Assembly: GCA_964017065.1 (NCBI GenBank)
Contig: OZ024783.1
Span: 17,087,752 to 17,151,751 of the forward strand
Direction of reading: 5' to 3'
Source: Haliclona indistincta
Taxonomy: Eukaryota > Porifera > Demospongiae > Haplosclerida > Chalinidae
DNA length: 64,000 bases
Below, piece after piece: positions 17,094 through 29,530 of this stretch. A program made the translations under genes and the position numbers. Below the pieces are notes generated by a model. The model was not told the DNA's origin and did not search any database. It saw nothing but the letters and a program-made list of their open reading frames with translations. Each line of letters begins with the position of its first letter. Position 1 is the first letter of the stretch.

Positions 17094-20000
17094 ATGCTCT
17101 GCACTAAAGGCAGTCTGTCGATCACCGTTCTACTGGTGCTGGCTGTATCAGTCGTTAAAACCAGTGACGCCTTTTCAACTCTGAGTTACTGCAACGCTAC
17201 CAGGACTGTGGTGGTCAATGGCAGCTTGATCGAGCTAGAATGCACTGTAAGACAAAACGAAACGTTTTGTGGCAGCCTACAGAGCGCTCTGAACCTGGTA
17301 GCACTGGATGGCCAAAACGAGCAAGACTGCACAGTAGTGGAAATGGTTTCTGGGGTCCACAACTTGACAAGAACAGTCACCATCGATAACAACGTCTTCA
17401 TTCGTGGTAGAGGAGCTAGCACTGGAGTGGTTTTCGATCTGGACTTGTCTGAAGCCGGCTACTCGTCAGTGGACCCGATTCCAGTCCTGTTGGCGCACCA
17501 CTCGCGTGTGTTCAGTATCGAAGGTGTGGTTTTTCACGGTTCTCCAGGATTCATACAAATCCACAATGTCACTGAGATACTCATACAAGACTGCACCTTC
17601 AGGTAAGACAAATAAATCACCAATTCTCATCCTTGACTTCCTCTGTTTTTAGGTATTTTGTCCAAGGTGCGGTCAATGTCTATAACTTCAACCAGCTCAC
17701 TGTGGTTGGCTGTACATTTGAACACAATGGACCTGCTTCGTTCATCAAGTTCAAAGACTACAAGGGTCACACTGGTGGATTATCTGTTAGCCTGTTTAGA
17801 CACACATCTCTTCATCAAACAGAGCTCAATGTGACTATTCGAGACACCACCTTTCACAATAATTCTGCCATGCCCGAAGAAACTGCTCAAAGATCACCGT
17901 CTCAACTTTTTGACCAGTTTATATTCACCGGACGAGGAGGAGCACTGGGTCTATTTTTCGGTAACAATATCAGTCGTGTGAATGCAGAAGTGATGAATTG
18001 CACGTTTAAAAATAACGCTGCGCTCACTTTTGGTGGTGCAGCGTATGTTGTGTTTTCGTCTAGTTCTAACCATAATGTAAAAATATGGAATTGTCGCTTT
18101 AGAAGAAATCGGAGCGGTTTTGGTGCAGGAGCACTGTTTGTTGGATTCTTTGATACAGGGACTAGTTCCATCCATAGCACAGTATCGATCATGGATACAC
18201 AGTTTACAGAGAATTCAGCTGAACAAGGAGGTAGCTGTGTTGTTTCATCACCTGGATATCAAGGTGTGGGTTGGTGCATGCAATGATAAGTTTACATAGT
18301 TACCAATACACTAGTATACAAACACCACTGCCTCAGTGTACATACCAAAGAGGACGCATGCATGTAGTGACTACCAGGATCCCTCTGGAGAATTCTGTTA
18401 TCAATTGCAAATTATTGTGTAAATTTTATGTTGCTAATTGTATATGACTTACATTATGCCCTTAAAATTAATGGGTTTGTTCAACTTGCATTATTGTTAT
18501 TTATCAAGTGCATTTATAGACCAAAAAAATTATTCATTAAAAAAAATCATGCAATAGTAATTTATAATAATTATTATTAATAATTGCCTTACATTTTGCT
18601 ATGTTTGAGAATATGTTTGACCCATCTTGAACATTTCGTACCGGTATACATGTAGTTGTTATTTGGCTAATGTTTATAGTAGTTCACCAGATATTAGCGG
18701 TACATTAACTTTTAGCTAAATTCTGATTGACTGTGGTTAGAATTATTTGAAACATTTGCAGCAGTTCAGAATAAAAGCATTAATATTATTTTGTTTGCTG
18801 TATACACAGGTCATCTTGCTCATAATCGTGCTAGTTTTGATGGTTGTACCTTTATTGGGAACAGTGCTAGTGAGTTCTCAGCTTCCATCACATTCAACAC
18901 ACTGGAACCAATCCATCAACTGAGACATGCCAACCCAACAACTGTTACTGACTGGTAAGAACATAATACACTGTAGACAGCTTTAGGAACCTTTCTGGAG
19001 TGTAAAGTATTATGTAATAATTAAAATCACAGTTAGAAAGCTGGTACAAAGGTAATTTTGACAAATAAAATTCTTGTTTCTTATTGTGCTGTAGTAAGTT
19101 CATTAACAACAGCTCTCCAGTGAGTGCCACCATTGGTATAGTGTTTGTACCAATATCATTCTATGGGCACAACATATTTGATGGTAACCAAGGAGGAGGA
19201 ATACAGGTGAGATGAGAACATGAACAATAAATACCAGTTTACCGTATACACTATCATGAGAGTGTGAGGCATTCTAGTGATACTTCATTGCGCCATCATT
19301 ATACACTCCTGTCTATACGTAAGATACTCAGTACCAGGAGCCCATAAGAGGAAGGAGCATTCAACTCCAATCGTGCGTGTAGTAATAGCCAAACGTAAAC
19401 TCCGCCGCCTTGCGTGTCCAAAAAACTTCCCTATATGGAAGTTTTTTTGCATGCGGGCCAATAGTCAGCCGGCATGTCACGTCATATGTAAACTCGTGTA
19501 CGCCTTTTACAAGTAGGCTGTGGCCCATGTGTGTTGTTTGGCTACAACACATACAGGACATCTGTACGTCACATGCATGTGCTGTAAACGGCAAAACGTC
19601 AGCAACAAGCGCCGCACGCTGCGCGCGGCGGAGTTTATCATTTGGCTAAATCGCGGCTGAACGCTCCTTCCTCTTATGGGCTCCTGTCAGTACATGCAAT
19701 CATGTCACAGTGGAACCTCTCTATAAAGGACATGTTGGTATAAGTGATTTTTGTCTGTTATAATATGAATGTGTCCCTTATATGGAGGTTCAATATGTAC
19801 GTTATGTACATCAGCAAATTGTTAGCTATATGGAGGTGTCCTCTATTGGGAGTGTCCGCTAAGAGAGGTATGATTAGTCAGCCAATTCCTTAACTGCATG
19901 GTGCTACAACAACATAACTAAGAATTTTTCCAGAAGTGTCAATTCTGTCAATACTCATGACTCAGCATCATACATGTATATAGTGCCGTTGTGATCATAA

Positions 20001-23000
20001 TTATACAAGTAATATAAACATTTTAACCAAAATGCAAGAGATTTAGGGTTGGTACATTTATCGAAAAAGTATGGAAACAAGATTTTGAAATGAAAAGGAT
20101 TGTAACAATTATAGCAGTGTAATGCTACCTCCCTATTAAATTAACAACAACTATCGAAAGCAGTTAATTTAGGGAGGTAGCATTACACTGCTATTGTTAC
20201 AATCCTTTTCATTTCAAAATCTTGTTTCCATACTTTTTCGATAAATGTACCAACCCTAAATCTCTTGCATTTTGGTTAAAATGTTTTTATTACTTGTTTC
20301 TTTTCTTTTTTATTAATGACTTAGTTGGCACTTATGCTAATACAGTGTAAAGAGCCTCTTGAATTATTTTAGCAGGCTGCATGATGCCGCTCATGGCGAT
20401 CGACTCTGCACTGCATGCATTCAACACGTACCATGCAACATTAGCTAAGCTTAAGCTAGCATTCTTACAAGCCTGAACAGACAAATCCAGTGTAACAGTG
20501 AAGATTTGCTCGTTGTCGGCTGTGAACACTGCTAGTGGCAGCACGGCACTCGGTTACAAGCAATTTGTACTAAGGTGCGCTTGTATTAGAATATTTACAT
20601 ACACGGGCGTGCGCGAGTAGGCGTAACCTAGTAACGGAGTTCAAACAGAATGATGGAATGGAGTCTGTTATGGACCAAAAATCGCTGTTTTCCTGGAAAT
20701 ACTCGCTTCTGCTAGTTTTTAGGCTTAAATAGATATCAGGTGCACTGCTCACAACGACTAGTGTAGTTTCTGTGTAGGTTTTGTCTTGAATAGCTCACTC
20801 GCCACGGCCCTATGCTGGCTGGAGAAGAAGAAGAAGAAGAAGAAGAAGAAGAAGAAAGAAGATGAACAAACGGGTGACCACGTGAACTCTGGTTTACCAC
20901 CTTAGACCTGGTTTCTTTTGCTTCTGAAGGTCTCTTTATAATCGCACAAATCGTGCAAAGAGCTTCAGAACGTTCGATTAGCTTGAAACGCCCGTACGGC
21001 GAAGATATGGCAGTGCCGTACTTAGTGCCTCCAGGCGAGACGCCATCTTGTCATGCCCATAGCAACTGGCCTTATAGTATTTATTAGTAGACTCATTGTA
21101 AGCGCTTACCTCTTAGGATAGCCCCTAGGTAGTTAAAATACCCCTCATGTTGTCAACAGCCTGGATATACGTGAATTATTGCGTTTAGCCTAAGTGTAGC
21201 CGCCATGTTATTTTCCGCCCAACCCTAAATATGCCACGTCTACCGCGTGGCATAATTTTGTGACAGGTTTCCGGTTCTAATGTGAACTTGAATGGTCAAC
21301 TGGATTTCCTGAACCACAGGACCAGGGGCTCACCTGATGGAGCACTATCGGTGACATCATTCGGTCAACTAGTGATGCACGAGGGAACTAAACTCAACTT
21401 TATCAACAATACTGGAGAGTGAGCTGCCTAATTATTGTCTGGGTTATATCCCATGTTAGCAGGACATATAATTATAATCAGTCTCTCGGGAAAGGCGTTA
21501 TTCTCATGGTAACAAATACCAGGAGAATACGTCAGAACACCTAAAACTGAATTATAGTTCTGTAACATTTCGTATTGTTTTCAAGACGTAACTTTCATGT
21601 ACATTACTAGCCTCGTACCCAGGCACATATACGTTATACATGAAAAGATGCGGTTTGAAGGAAACCACTAAATGCACTTGTGACATTATTTTGGTGCATG
21701 TACAGTACAGAATAATTTGTATATTAATTTTGTTTCACAGGATAGGTGCTGCAATATCTGTTGAGTCTCAGATTGTTCCCAGTGTGTTGTCTAAACTGCT
21801 GTTCAATCCACTGTGTTTCCTACAGTACGAGCATACTATAGTAGCCCCTGGTGACTGGGATGATGTAAGTATGACATCATCAAAATGTAGTCTTGAAAAG
21901 GATGCGTTGATTATAGTAAACCTTGCTAGTAATAATAGACACTATTCAGTTGTGAGCACTTTAGAGCCAGTAACATGTAAGCTATGTTTGTGCCTCTACC
22001 AAGTCTTTGCTATAGATTTATTATTAGTGATAATACACTTTATTGTTAAGTCTTTATTATAAACATACCGGTACGTAAAATGTATTAAATTACATTCAAT
22101 TATGTGTTGTACTTTATCAAAATTACGATAACAAAATTATTATGATGTTTTAGGTTGAGATCAATTTTTTGGTAACACTGCAAGTGAGTCGTCAGTCGGT
22201 GTGATCCATCTACTGGACCTGTGCTCATGGATCAATAATAGTGCACCATTCTTCAATGCATCTAAAGTACTACAATGGGACTTTGTCAAAATTAAGTAAG
22301 CTATATCACAATAGGCATGTTGTTAGTCTAGTGAGATTGACTACAGCTTGGACTCTAAATAGCTTAGTGTTATATCCAAACTGCGCATTAATTAGTATCC
22401 GAGCCGCGCTACTTAACCGAAGCCAACTTGAGTCAGTACAGGTTACTGTTCTATTCATTCGCCTCTGCATAACAAACAGACTATCATAAACAAGAGTGAC
22501 GACTATTTGACACATCGGTAGCGCAGATAGATGAGTGGAGGCAAGCTAGAAACATCGAACATCAGTCGTGAGTCCACAACTCATAGCATTTGGGCATCTC
22601 AGCAGTATATCATGCGAAAAGTGCATGGATCCTAGGACACTCCGAAAAAGGAATGTTTGTTTTCTATTACACAGACAGCTCTCTTAAAGCATGCATGGTT
22701 CCAACTTTTCCTTTATAGGTGCTACAATAATTATTTAACCCACAGCGCATGTGCAGCAAGGGTTATGGTACTTGGTTTGTCGTTCGTTCATTACTACAGA
22801 ATTTTGTCGTACGTACTTTTGCACATTTTTGATAGGATTAATTAATGATTCAATGGCTGCATACATGTTGCATGTATCAAAGCAATAACACCTTATGGCA
22901 GGTTGCTTTTCACTTTAATAATGTTTGTTATAAATATTATAGTTTACTATAATGATGTAATGATGCTATCTTGCAGGGACAATGAGAACCATTTTCACCA

Positions 23001-26000
23001 ACATAACTCTGATGCTCACTATAGTTCCATCCGCAGTGATGCTGTGGCACTGTACATTGAAAATCAAACTTCAGTGAGAGCTATGTGCTGACTTCTAACA
23101 CTATCTTGTTGTTATTCTGTGTCCAGGTCGATACGTATCCTGGTGCAGCTGTTAGTCTGAATGTCAGAGTGGTTGATGAACTGAATTTATTGATTGGTGC
23201 TACCATTCGCCTGGAGGACACAAATGTGAGATATACCAGAACAAATTGCAATTAACTCATGTTAACTACTCTATGCAATCACTTACCAGCTATATAGAAT
23301 CATTATCATAGTCATGCACATAGTATAATCTACCGTAAATGCTGTATTATTTCGCGAATTTACTTCCAAATTGCTTTATTCAGTAACTTTCAAATTTTTA
23401 GTCAATTTTGCTATTAACGGCACTCGTAAAATTCGCTGAACTACAACGTTTATACGGTAGGCTCATTTTTTGCAGCACAAAACTTTTGCTGTTGGGAAGA
23501 CAGTGTATCACCAGCTCACTGTCACCACACCTCACATAATAACTCCATGCGGTGTCATTTACTTATTTTCTGATTACTATAGTCGAGCCGATTGCTGACA
23601 TTTCAACCAGCAGCCCTCATGCATGATCGAGAGGGAGAGCCAATACTCACCAGTATACTGATATCAGATCAAGTTGAGATCAACAAGACCTACCTTGCCA
23701 TAGCAACAGCATTTCTAGCAGAGGTAAGATAACACTGACATGTGACATAACTATAATGAGAGTATGAATTACATGATGGGGATTATTAAAAATTTATTTG
23801 CCGATATGAGAGATTTTGTGACTGAGCATTTTCATGTACTGGAATAAAATTAACTTCTACTGTAACAGTAAAACTGATCATTGTGCTATAATAGTAAATG
23901 TTCGATAATTATCGTTGTGAAATTATTTGTTTCAAGTTTGATTCTATTTTATGATCATTATTCTTAGGCTCAAGTACAGGACACAGTAAAGGTCACTGTT
24001 AGACCGTGCCCTCCTGGATATGCTCTTGGAGCTGTTACTATGAGCTCAACTCCTCAATATCTCTGCCAGTGCAACAGTATGAACAATACAGCCATCCTGG
24101 ACTGTGAAAAGGAGAGAATACTGCTCGTGGTAAGACATGTTTTACTGGTCCCTAGCTGGCTAGCTGGCGCTGTTATTAGCAGGCAATGCATGACAACTAT
24201 AGGCTGTTTGGTCACATACAGCTAGCTGGCTTGCATAATCTAGCAACAACCACTGTAGACTGGTACCAGTACTGTTTTGTCTCGATCCACTATGGACAAG
24301 GTCCACTGTACTATGAACCTCAAGTTACAGCTGACTGTTATAAGCAGACATGACTTGTAGTAATCACTAGATGTAGACAGGATGCACTATACTTTTCTTC
24401 CTATTATACATTGTAGTAAATTGGCTTTAGCCGTCATTATGTAGACAGGTTCCATTCTACTGTTGTATATGTGATTGTCTTTTACGTACTGCAGAATAAT
24501 TTTTGGGCTGCCAAAGATCCTTCACTATCGGACTCTCTGTTCACGTACCCTTGTCCAGCTGGTTACTGTCAGTGCCAGCTTGCTAGGAAGACAGCTTGTA
24601 TATACAGCTTTGAGAATAATGAACCTGACATGCAGTGTGCCTGTGGAAGAAAAGGTGAGAGCTTGAATTTAAAATAATTTATTTAATTTTATAATCCATA
24701 CACATGCAGGTATCTTGTGTGGTGAGTGTAGTAACAGCAGTCATGGAGTGAGTGTGTTACTGAATCACTGTGTCACATGTCATGATGCATTCTCAATACT
24801 CATACCAGCACTAAGTGAGTACCAGGACATGTATTGTGTACAGTATGTGCATGTTCAAACTACCTGTTTACACAAGACGTTTAATCTGGTTTAGAAGCTA
24901 GTTTTGTTTAAAATTTGCTTCATGCAAATTCTACTTTCACTCACAAGTACTCCAAAAACACTTCCATTTCCCCCCAAAGAGTAGTTTATCGCTTACGTGT
25001 GGTAATGCGCTATTGTGTAATGCATGCTCGGTAGAGCCTCTTCTAATGTCAATATAAATTGGCAGTGCATGTGCTATAGGGTTGTGTTAGATTCACTAGG
25101 TTCTACATAGCTCACATCCGTTTTTGGAGCTGCATGTATAATATTCACAAAATTATTTTTAAATTATTTTTCTTTCTTCTCTACAGTCATAGGCAATGTG
25201 GTGGTTAGTATTCTGATGTTGAGATTCTGTCTCAAGTTGAAATACCCGTCATGGGTATTCCCTTGTCTATTCTACATACAGGTAAGCTACATAAGGGAAC
25301 CTTCTCTACTGCCAAAACAGTGCAAATTTTCATCATTGTAATAATTATTATGTTTTGCAGGTGTTCCCATACTTAAGGGTGCTCGGTCATTATTAATATT
25401 CATGAGGCGGCGCTGTTGCTATGGGCCAGATTTCCAGATGTAAAGCAGCTACAAATGCATCGCTAGCTGCATAACAACACGACTGGAAGTACTGCTTGTA
25501 TACCAAGTTTTAGCGAGACAGCTTACCGGGAAGGACCGCCAAAGGCGCGACAAAAACCACGCCTATTTGTCTAAAAGACTTTTTAGCGGAGCATGCCAGG
25601 TTGCTGAAACCACGTTTCTGTGGCTATCTTGACACGAGGAATCCAGTAACGGAGAGCTTTTGGCAGTAAAGCAGCGACAAACAGTACTTACGTAACTTAT
25701 CTTGGCTGTTGAATACGCAATTCGAAAAAACTCTCCGTTACAGTGTTGGCCACGTGTAGCTTACCATCTTTGCACTGTATAAGCGTAGTCCAACGCTTCA
25801 TGCCCAAGTTTTATACTGTTTTGTGCTTTCCCAGCACGTACACAAAGTACAGCATACTACAAAGCGCGAAATGATATTTTTTATTTTTTTTATTTTTTAT
25901 ATAATACTTTTGCACATACAGGCAAGGAATTCACAATAGCAATAAAGCTAATACTAAGTGATCCCTATTATATAAGATAATAAATAAAACCTAAGAATAA

Positions 26001-28614
26001 TTATGGTTTGACAATAAAAACTTAAACGAGTTTAAAGAAGACGCCAGAACTATAGAAGAAGGAAGAGAGTTCCAGATAGAGACAGAGCGAGGAATAAAGG
26101 AAAACAGATGAGAATTAGTTCTGGCAAATGGCTGCTCGAGCTGAAGAGGATGAGGAGAACGAAGGTTGTACCCTGAATTACGTTTTCTTGAAATAAAATT
26201 GGCTGGAAAAAAGCACATGGAATGAACATATTTATACAGGAGGCATAGTGAGAGATCAAGCCTTCTCTTTTCAAGAGTGTCCAAAGAAAGTCGGACCAAA
26301 CCGTCATGATAGACAATGTTCCATTCACCAGTGATGATCTTGACCCCAAGCATTTGGACACGCTCAATACAATAGATATCCTTTTGAGCATGAGGAGCCC
26401 AAACGGGACAAGCATATTCTAAAAGAGGCCTGACCAGTGAGATATATAGCTTAAGGAGAGACCTGGAGTCACATTTTCCATAGAACTGCTTGTAAAGAAG
26501 ACCCAGAGATTGACGAGCTTTAGCACAGATCTTACTAATATGAAATGACCATGTGAGATCATGAGAAATATTTATGCCAAGATACTTAAACGACTCCACC
26601 CGATCAACAGCTACATCATTCAATAAAAGAGGTTGATAGTATGGAGATTTCTTCCTACTAACGACCATGACCTTGCATTTAGCAGAGTTTCACAACCACG
26701 TGCCGATATTCACAACCGCAAAATGATATTCACAAGTACTGACCGCCTGATGAATATTAATAATGACCGAGCACCCTTAACAGAACATTTTGGTGAATCT
26801 TTTAGACTGATCCGACCATATGTAAGCTGTTCAACAACCAATCTCCTAAAGTCACTATTACTTGTTTTTATCTCTCTTTGCAGCTGTATTTCATCAGTAG
26901 TGCTCTGAGCTTCTATTTTCCCTATGACTTCTGTCTCTATAGCAACATGAGTGCTCTGGTCTCTTACTCTCTCAAGTTTATTACTGTCATATTCACCACA
27001 ACCGCTACCTTGATTTACCTGACTATAACGTACGTTAGAATGATCAAATTTTTAGTTTATCAGTTTCAAATTTTAATTCAATCTTCCAAAATTTTAATGT
27101 GATTTAAAATTTTGGTTGTGATTTATAAACAAAATCTATTTGTATTTTTAGGTGGAATATTTATAAGAAGCATTGTAATAAGAGCTGGCACATGCCATGG
27201 CTGATTCTACTACTGATCTATCCTCACACACTCCACTCAGCTATCAGTGTACTACACTGTCCCAGTATACCATCACATCACATCTACACTGGAGTGAGTT
27301 ACACGCATGCATTGCAGACAGTTACCACTATAAACAGGTTCCACTGTACTGTTTGGTCCCTACATGTAAAGCTAGCTATAGCTGGCTGTTATCATAAGCA
27401 GGCAGTGACATGATGTTTCCACTGTATACTGCTTGGTCCCTAGCTAGCTGGCTATTATAAGCAGACAGTGACCATAATAAAATATATGGACAAGTTCCAC
27501 TGCACCTTTTGGTCCCTATAGCTGTTATTGACAGATCTATGTCAATTTTTGTTCTTGTTCTAATTGCTTTCTGTCCTTGTTCTTAGCGGTGGTATACAGC
27601 TGGTCATGTTACCTGTTTCAGTGGAGGTCATGCAGCACTAGGAGTGTTTGAACTAAATTATTGTGTTATATTTGTATTTTTAGGTGGAATATTTATAAGA
27701 AGCATTGTAATAAGAGTTGGCACATGCCGTGGCTGATTCTACTACTGATCTATCCTCACACACTCCACTCAGCTATCAGTGTACTACACTGTCCCAGTAT
27801 ACCATCTACACTGGAGTGAGTTACACACATGCATTGCAGACAGTGACCACTATAGACAGGTTCACTATAGACAGGTTTCACTGTATACTGTTTGGTCCCT
27901 ACATGTGTAGCTATAGCTGGCTGTTATAAGCAGACAGTGACCATCAGAGACAGGTTCCAATGTGTATACTGCTTGGTCCCTAGCTAATATAGCTGGCAGA
28001 CAGTGACCATAATAATTATTATGGGCAAGTTCTACTGCACCTTTAGATCCCTAGCTGTTATTGACAGATTAATGTCAATTTTTGTTCATGTTCTAATTGT
28101 TTTTGTCCCTGTCCTTAGCGGTGGTATACAGCTGGTCATGTTGCTTGTTTCAGTGGAGGTCATGCAGCACTAGGAGTGTTTGCTATTATCATTATCATAC
28201 TGTGTGTACTGATTATTCCAGTCAGCTTCATCCTCACTATCTACAAGAATGAGGTGAGAAACAACACTACACTCTGGTCATGTCACTACATACAACAGTA
28301 TCATTCTCATTTCCATTGCTTTGTCTAGAACATAATATGGCTGGCGAGACTGTCTAATCCAGCTAGTTATAACTTCCAGGACAAGTTCAAGTGGTGGTAC
28401 TCTATCGAGCTAGGGAGACGGCTCATACTGGTGCTGATGACAGTACCCTTCCCACAGAACAACGTAAGAAATAGAATTTGCATCAAGCGGAGTTGACCAC
28501 TTTCGTGTTGATATTTTACGGCTAAACTTGAATTACTACTGACACGATTAGAATGAAAAATTCTAACACAAAAAATTATGAGGATTAGAATGTGAATTCA
28601 TCAAAATTTTGTAA

Positions 28615-28688
<74 letters not shown>

Positions 28689-29332
28689 GTAGTATCCAGC
28701 ATTGTTTACACAGTGTGTCCTAATGGTAGTGTTTCTATACACTCAACCATACTCTAATACTACTGCTAATATAGTCGAGGCATTGTTCTCTATCTTAACT
28801 ATATTCATGCTACTCGTGACTTTCGGTTTGCCATCAAATCAGTTTCCAGTGGTGCTCGATGGAATGGACTCTGAGTGTTCTAGTGATAACAGTATAGCTA
28901 CTCTCAATACATGGATATGGACTATAGTCTACTATACTCCATTGATAGTAACACTTGGTCTGATAGTGCTGTCAATGGTGCAGTTGATAAGGTCAGCAAG
29001 GAAGGTGGATCAGCAATTTCAAAAATCAGTGTTTTCCCATGAAAACCTATGATAGTAATGTTGTTGTGTTGATTATGTGAGGATACAGTATAACTCAGAA
29101 TAACAATTTAATGTAGTACTTTCATTTGTTTTACAGAAATAAGAGAATGCTTGGTGGAGAGAAGAAGCGATGGTTTCCCAGTAGACGGATCCCTCGACAA
29201 ACAGTGTTCCTACATCGTGATCCTAACAAGACATTAATAATTGACATTTTTAAATCAAACTCATCGAAACTGAGCATTCAGAGCTTGCAACCTGACAACC
29301 ACTCGCAGCAGGAATCAGACAATCCTGTTTAA
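17094..29332 (+). CDS. Beta-helix ectodomain, multi-pass membrane receptor-like gene, disrupted
   Basis: I model 21 exons: 17094-17602, 17653-18263, 18810-18954, 19095-19206, 21267-21418, 21741-21864, 22154-22295, 22977-23073, 23127-23225, 23583-23723, 23968-24129, 24495-24654, 24710-24814, 25187-25281, 25361-25376 with 26781-26821, 26884-27029, 27152-27293, 28119-28253, 28329-28463, 28693-28991 and 29137-29332. They total about 1,254 residues. The start at 17094 gives a clear signal peptide (LSITVLLVLAVSVV). The ectodomain repeats short N-C-[ST]-F and N-N-[SA] turns (QDCTF, NCTFKNNA, DGCTFIGNSA), as in parallel beta-helix or Pmp-like folds. Then comes a cysteine-rich module with GILCGEC, then roughly seven to nine hydrophobic segments and a basic tail. 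I do not know a family name. Defects: exon 7 lacks one base for a continuous frame, exon 15 holds a transposon, and exons 17-18 are duplicated. It may be a pseudogene in this haplotype. Confidence 0.75.
19335..19686. mobile_element. MITE with CAGGAGC termini and 7-bp target duplication
   Basis: Inverted termini CAGGAGCCCATAAGAGGAAG are flanked by TCAGTAC at 19328-19334 and 19687-19693. It is 352 bases with no coding capacity, in an intron of the receptor gene. The right terminus closely resembles the end of the P-like transposon at 3826-3852, making that element a plausible source of transposase. Confidence 0.88.
20006..21254. mobile_element. Hairpin-ended repeat family H2 (1.25 kb)
   Basis: It has the same plan as family H1 but a different sequence. 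A long hairpin (20006-20145 with 20163-20296) forms one end, and a 25-base palindrome (21230-21254, TATGCCACG arms) the other. The complementary motifs TTTAGGGTTGG and CCAACCCTAAA lie just inside, and a GAAGAA tract is at 20823-20860. GCCGCCAT sits beside the short palindrome, as in H1. It fills the intron before the 21267 exon; its short-palindrome end is only 12 bases from that exon. No coding gene is seen. Confidence 0.75.
25377..26776. mobile_element. TTAA-target DNA transposon inserted in a coding exon
   Basis: Inverted termini GGGTGCTCGGTCATTATTAA are flanked by TTAA at 25373-25376 and 26777-26780. Removing the element and one TTAA gives an uninterrupted 19-codon exon of the receptor gene (VFPYL then TEHFGESFRLIRPY) with good splice sites. 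TTAA duplication points to Kolobok or piggyBac-type transposition. Without the nested LINE it would be about 550 bases and non-autonomous. Confidence 0.9.
25879..26720 (-). pseudogene. 5'-truncated LINE, C-terminal end of reverse-transcriptase ORF
   Basis: The open frame 26668-25991 encodes the region after the polymerase core of a Jockey/L2-like LINE (VESFKYLGINISHDLTW, then YISLVRPLLEYACPVWAPH). A T-rich tract at 25879-25905, the complement of an A-rich tail, closes the 3' end. Target duplication AAATGATATT is present at 25869-25878 and 26721-26730. It sits inside the TTAA transposon, so it is the younger insertion. The endonuclease and polymerase core are missing. It is a different family from the LINE at 52636-57163. 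Confidence 0.88.
27137..28182 (+). repeat. Tandem duplication of an exon pair in the receptor gene
   Basis: Segment 27137-27650 is repeated as 27669-28182, each 514 bases. Each holds an exon starting TGGAATATTTATAAG and an exon starting CGGTGGTATACAGCTGG. In the first copy the second exon is cut short after GGAGTGTTTG. In the second copy the first exon (27684-27815) lacks 10 bases. Only joining 27152-27293 to 28119-28253 keeps the frame. Confidence 0.92.
28617..28686. repeat. (TC)n microsatellite beside a 3' splice site
   Basis: A run of about 70 bases of TC ends at CTGTAG, the acceptor of the exon at 28693. This is the second case in the window where a CT microsatellite forms the polypyrimidine tract of an intron. 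Confidence 0.95.
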
Positions 29333-29530
29333 CAAAATTGTTTTAGATTTAATTATAATAAGTTTAAAAAATTAAAATTCTTTAATAATAATGTTATGTA
29401 TGTACATGTACTTGCGCCAATATCATGTAGCGCATGGCTTGTCACTCAGTGTGAAAGTATTGAACGTTCTTATTGCATACAGATGCCCAACAGATTCAGC
29501 CATATGGTGATATTCACCTGACTTGTTCAG

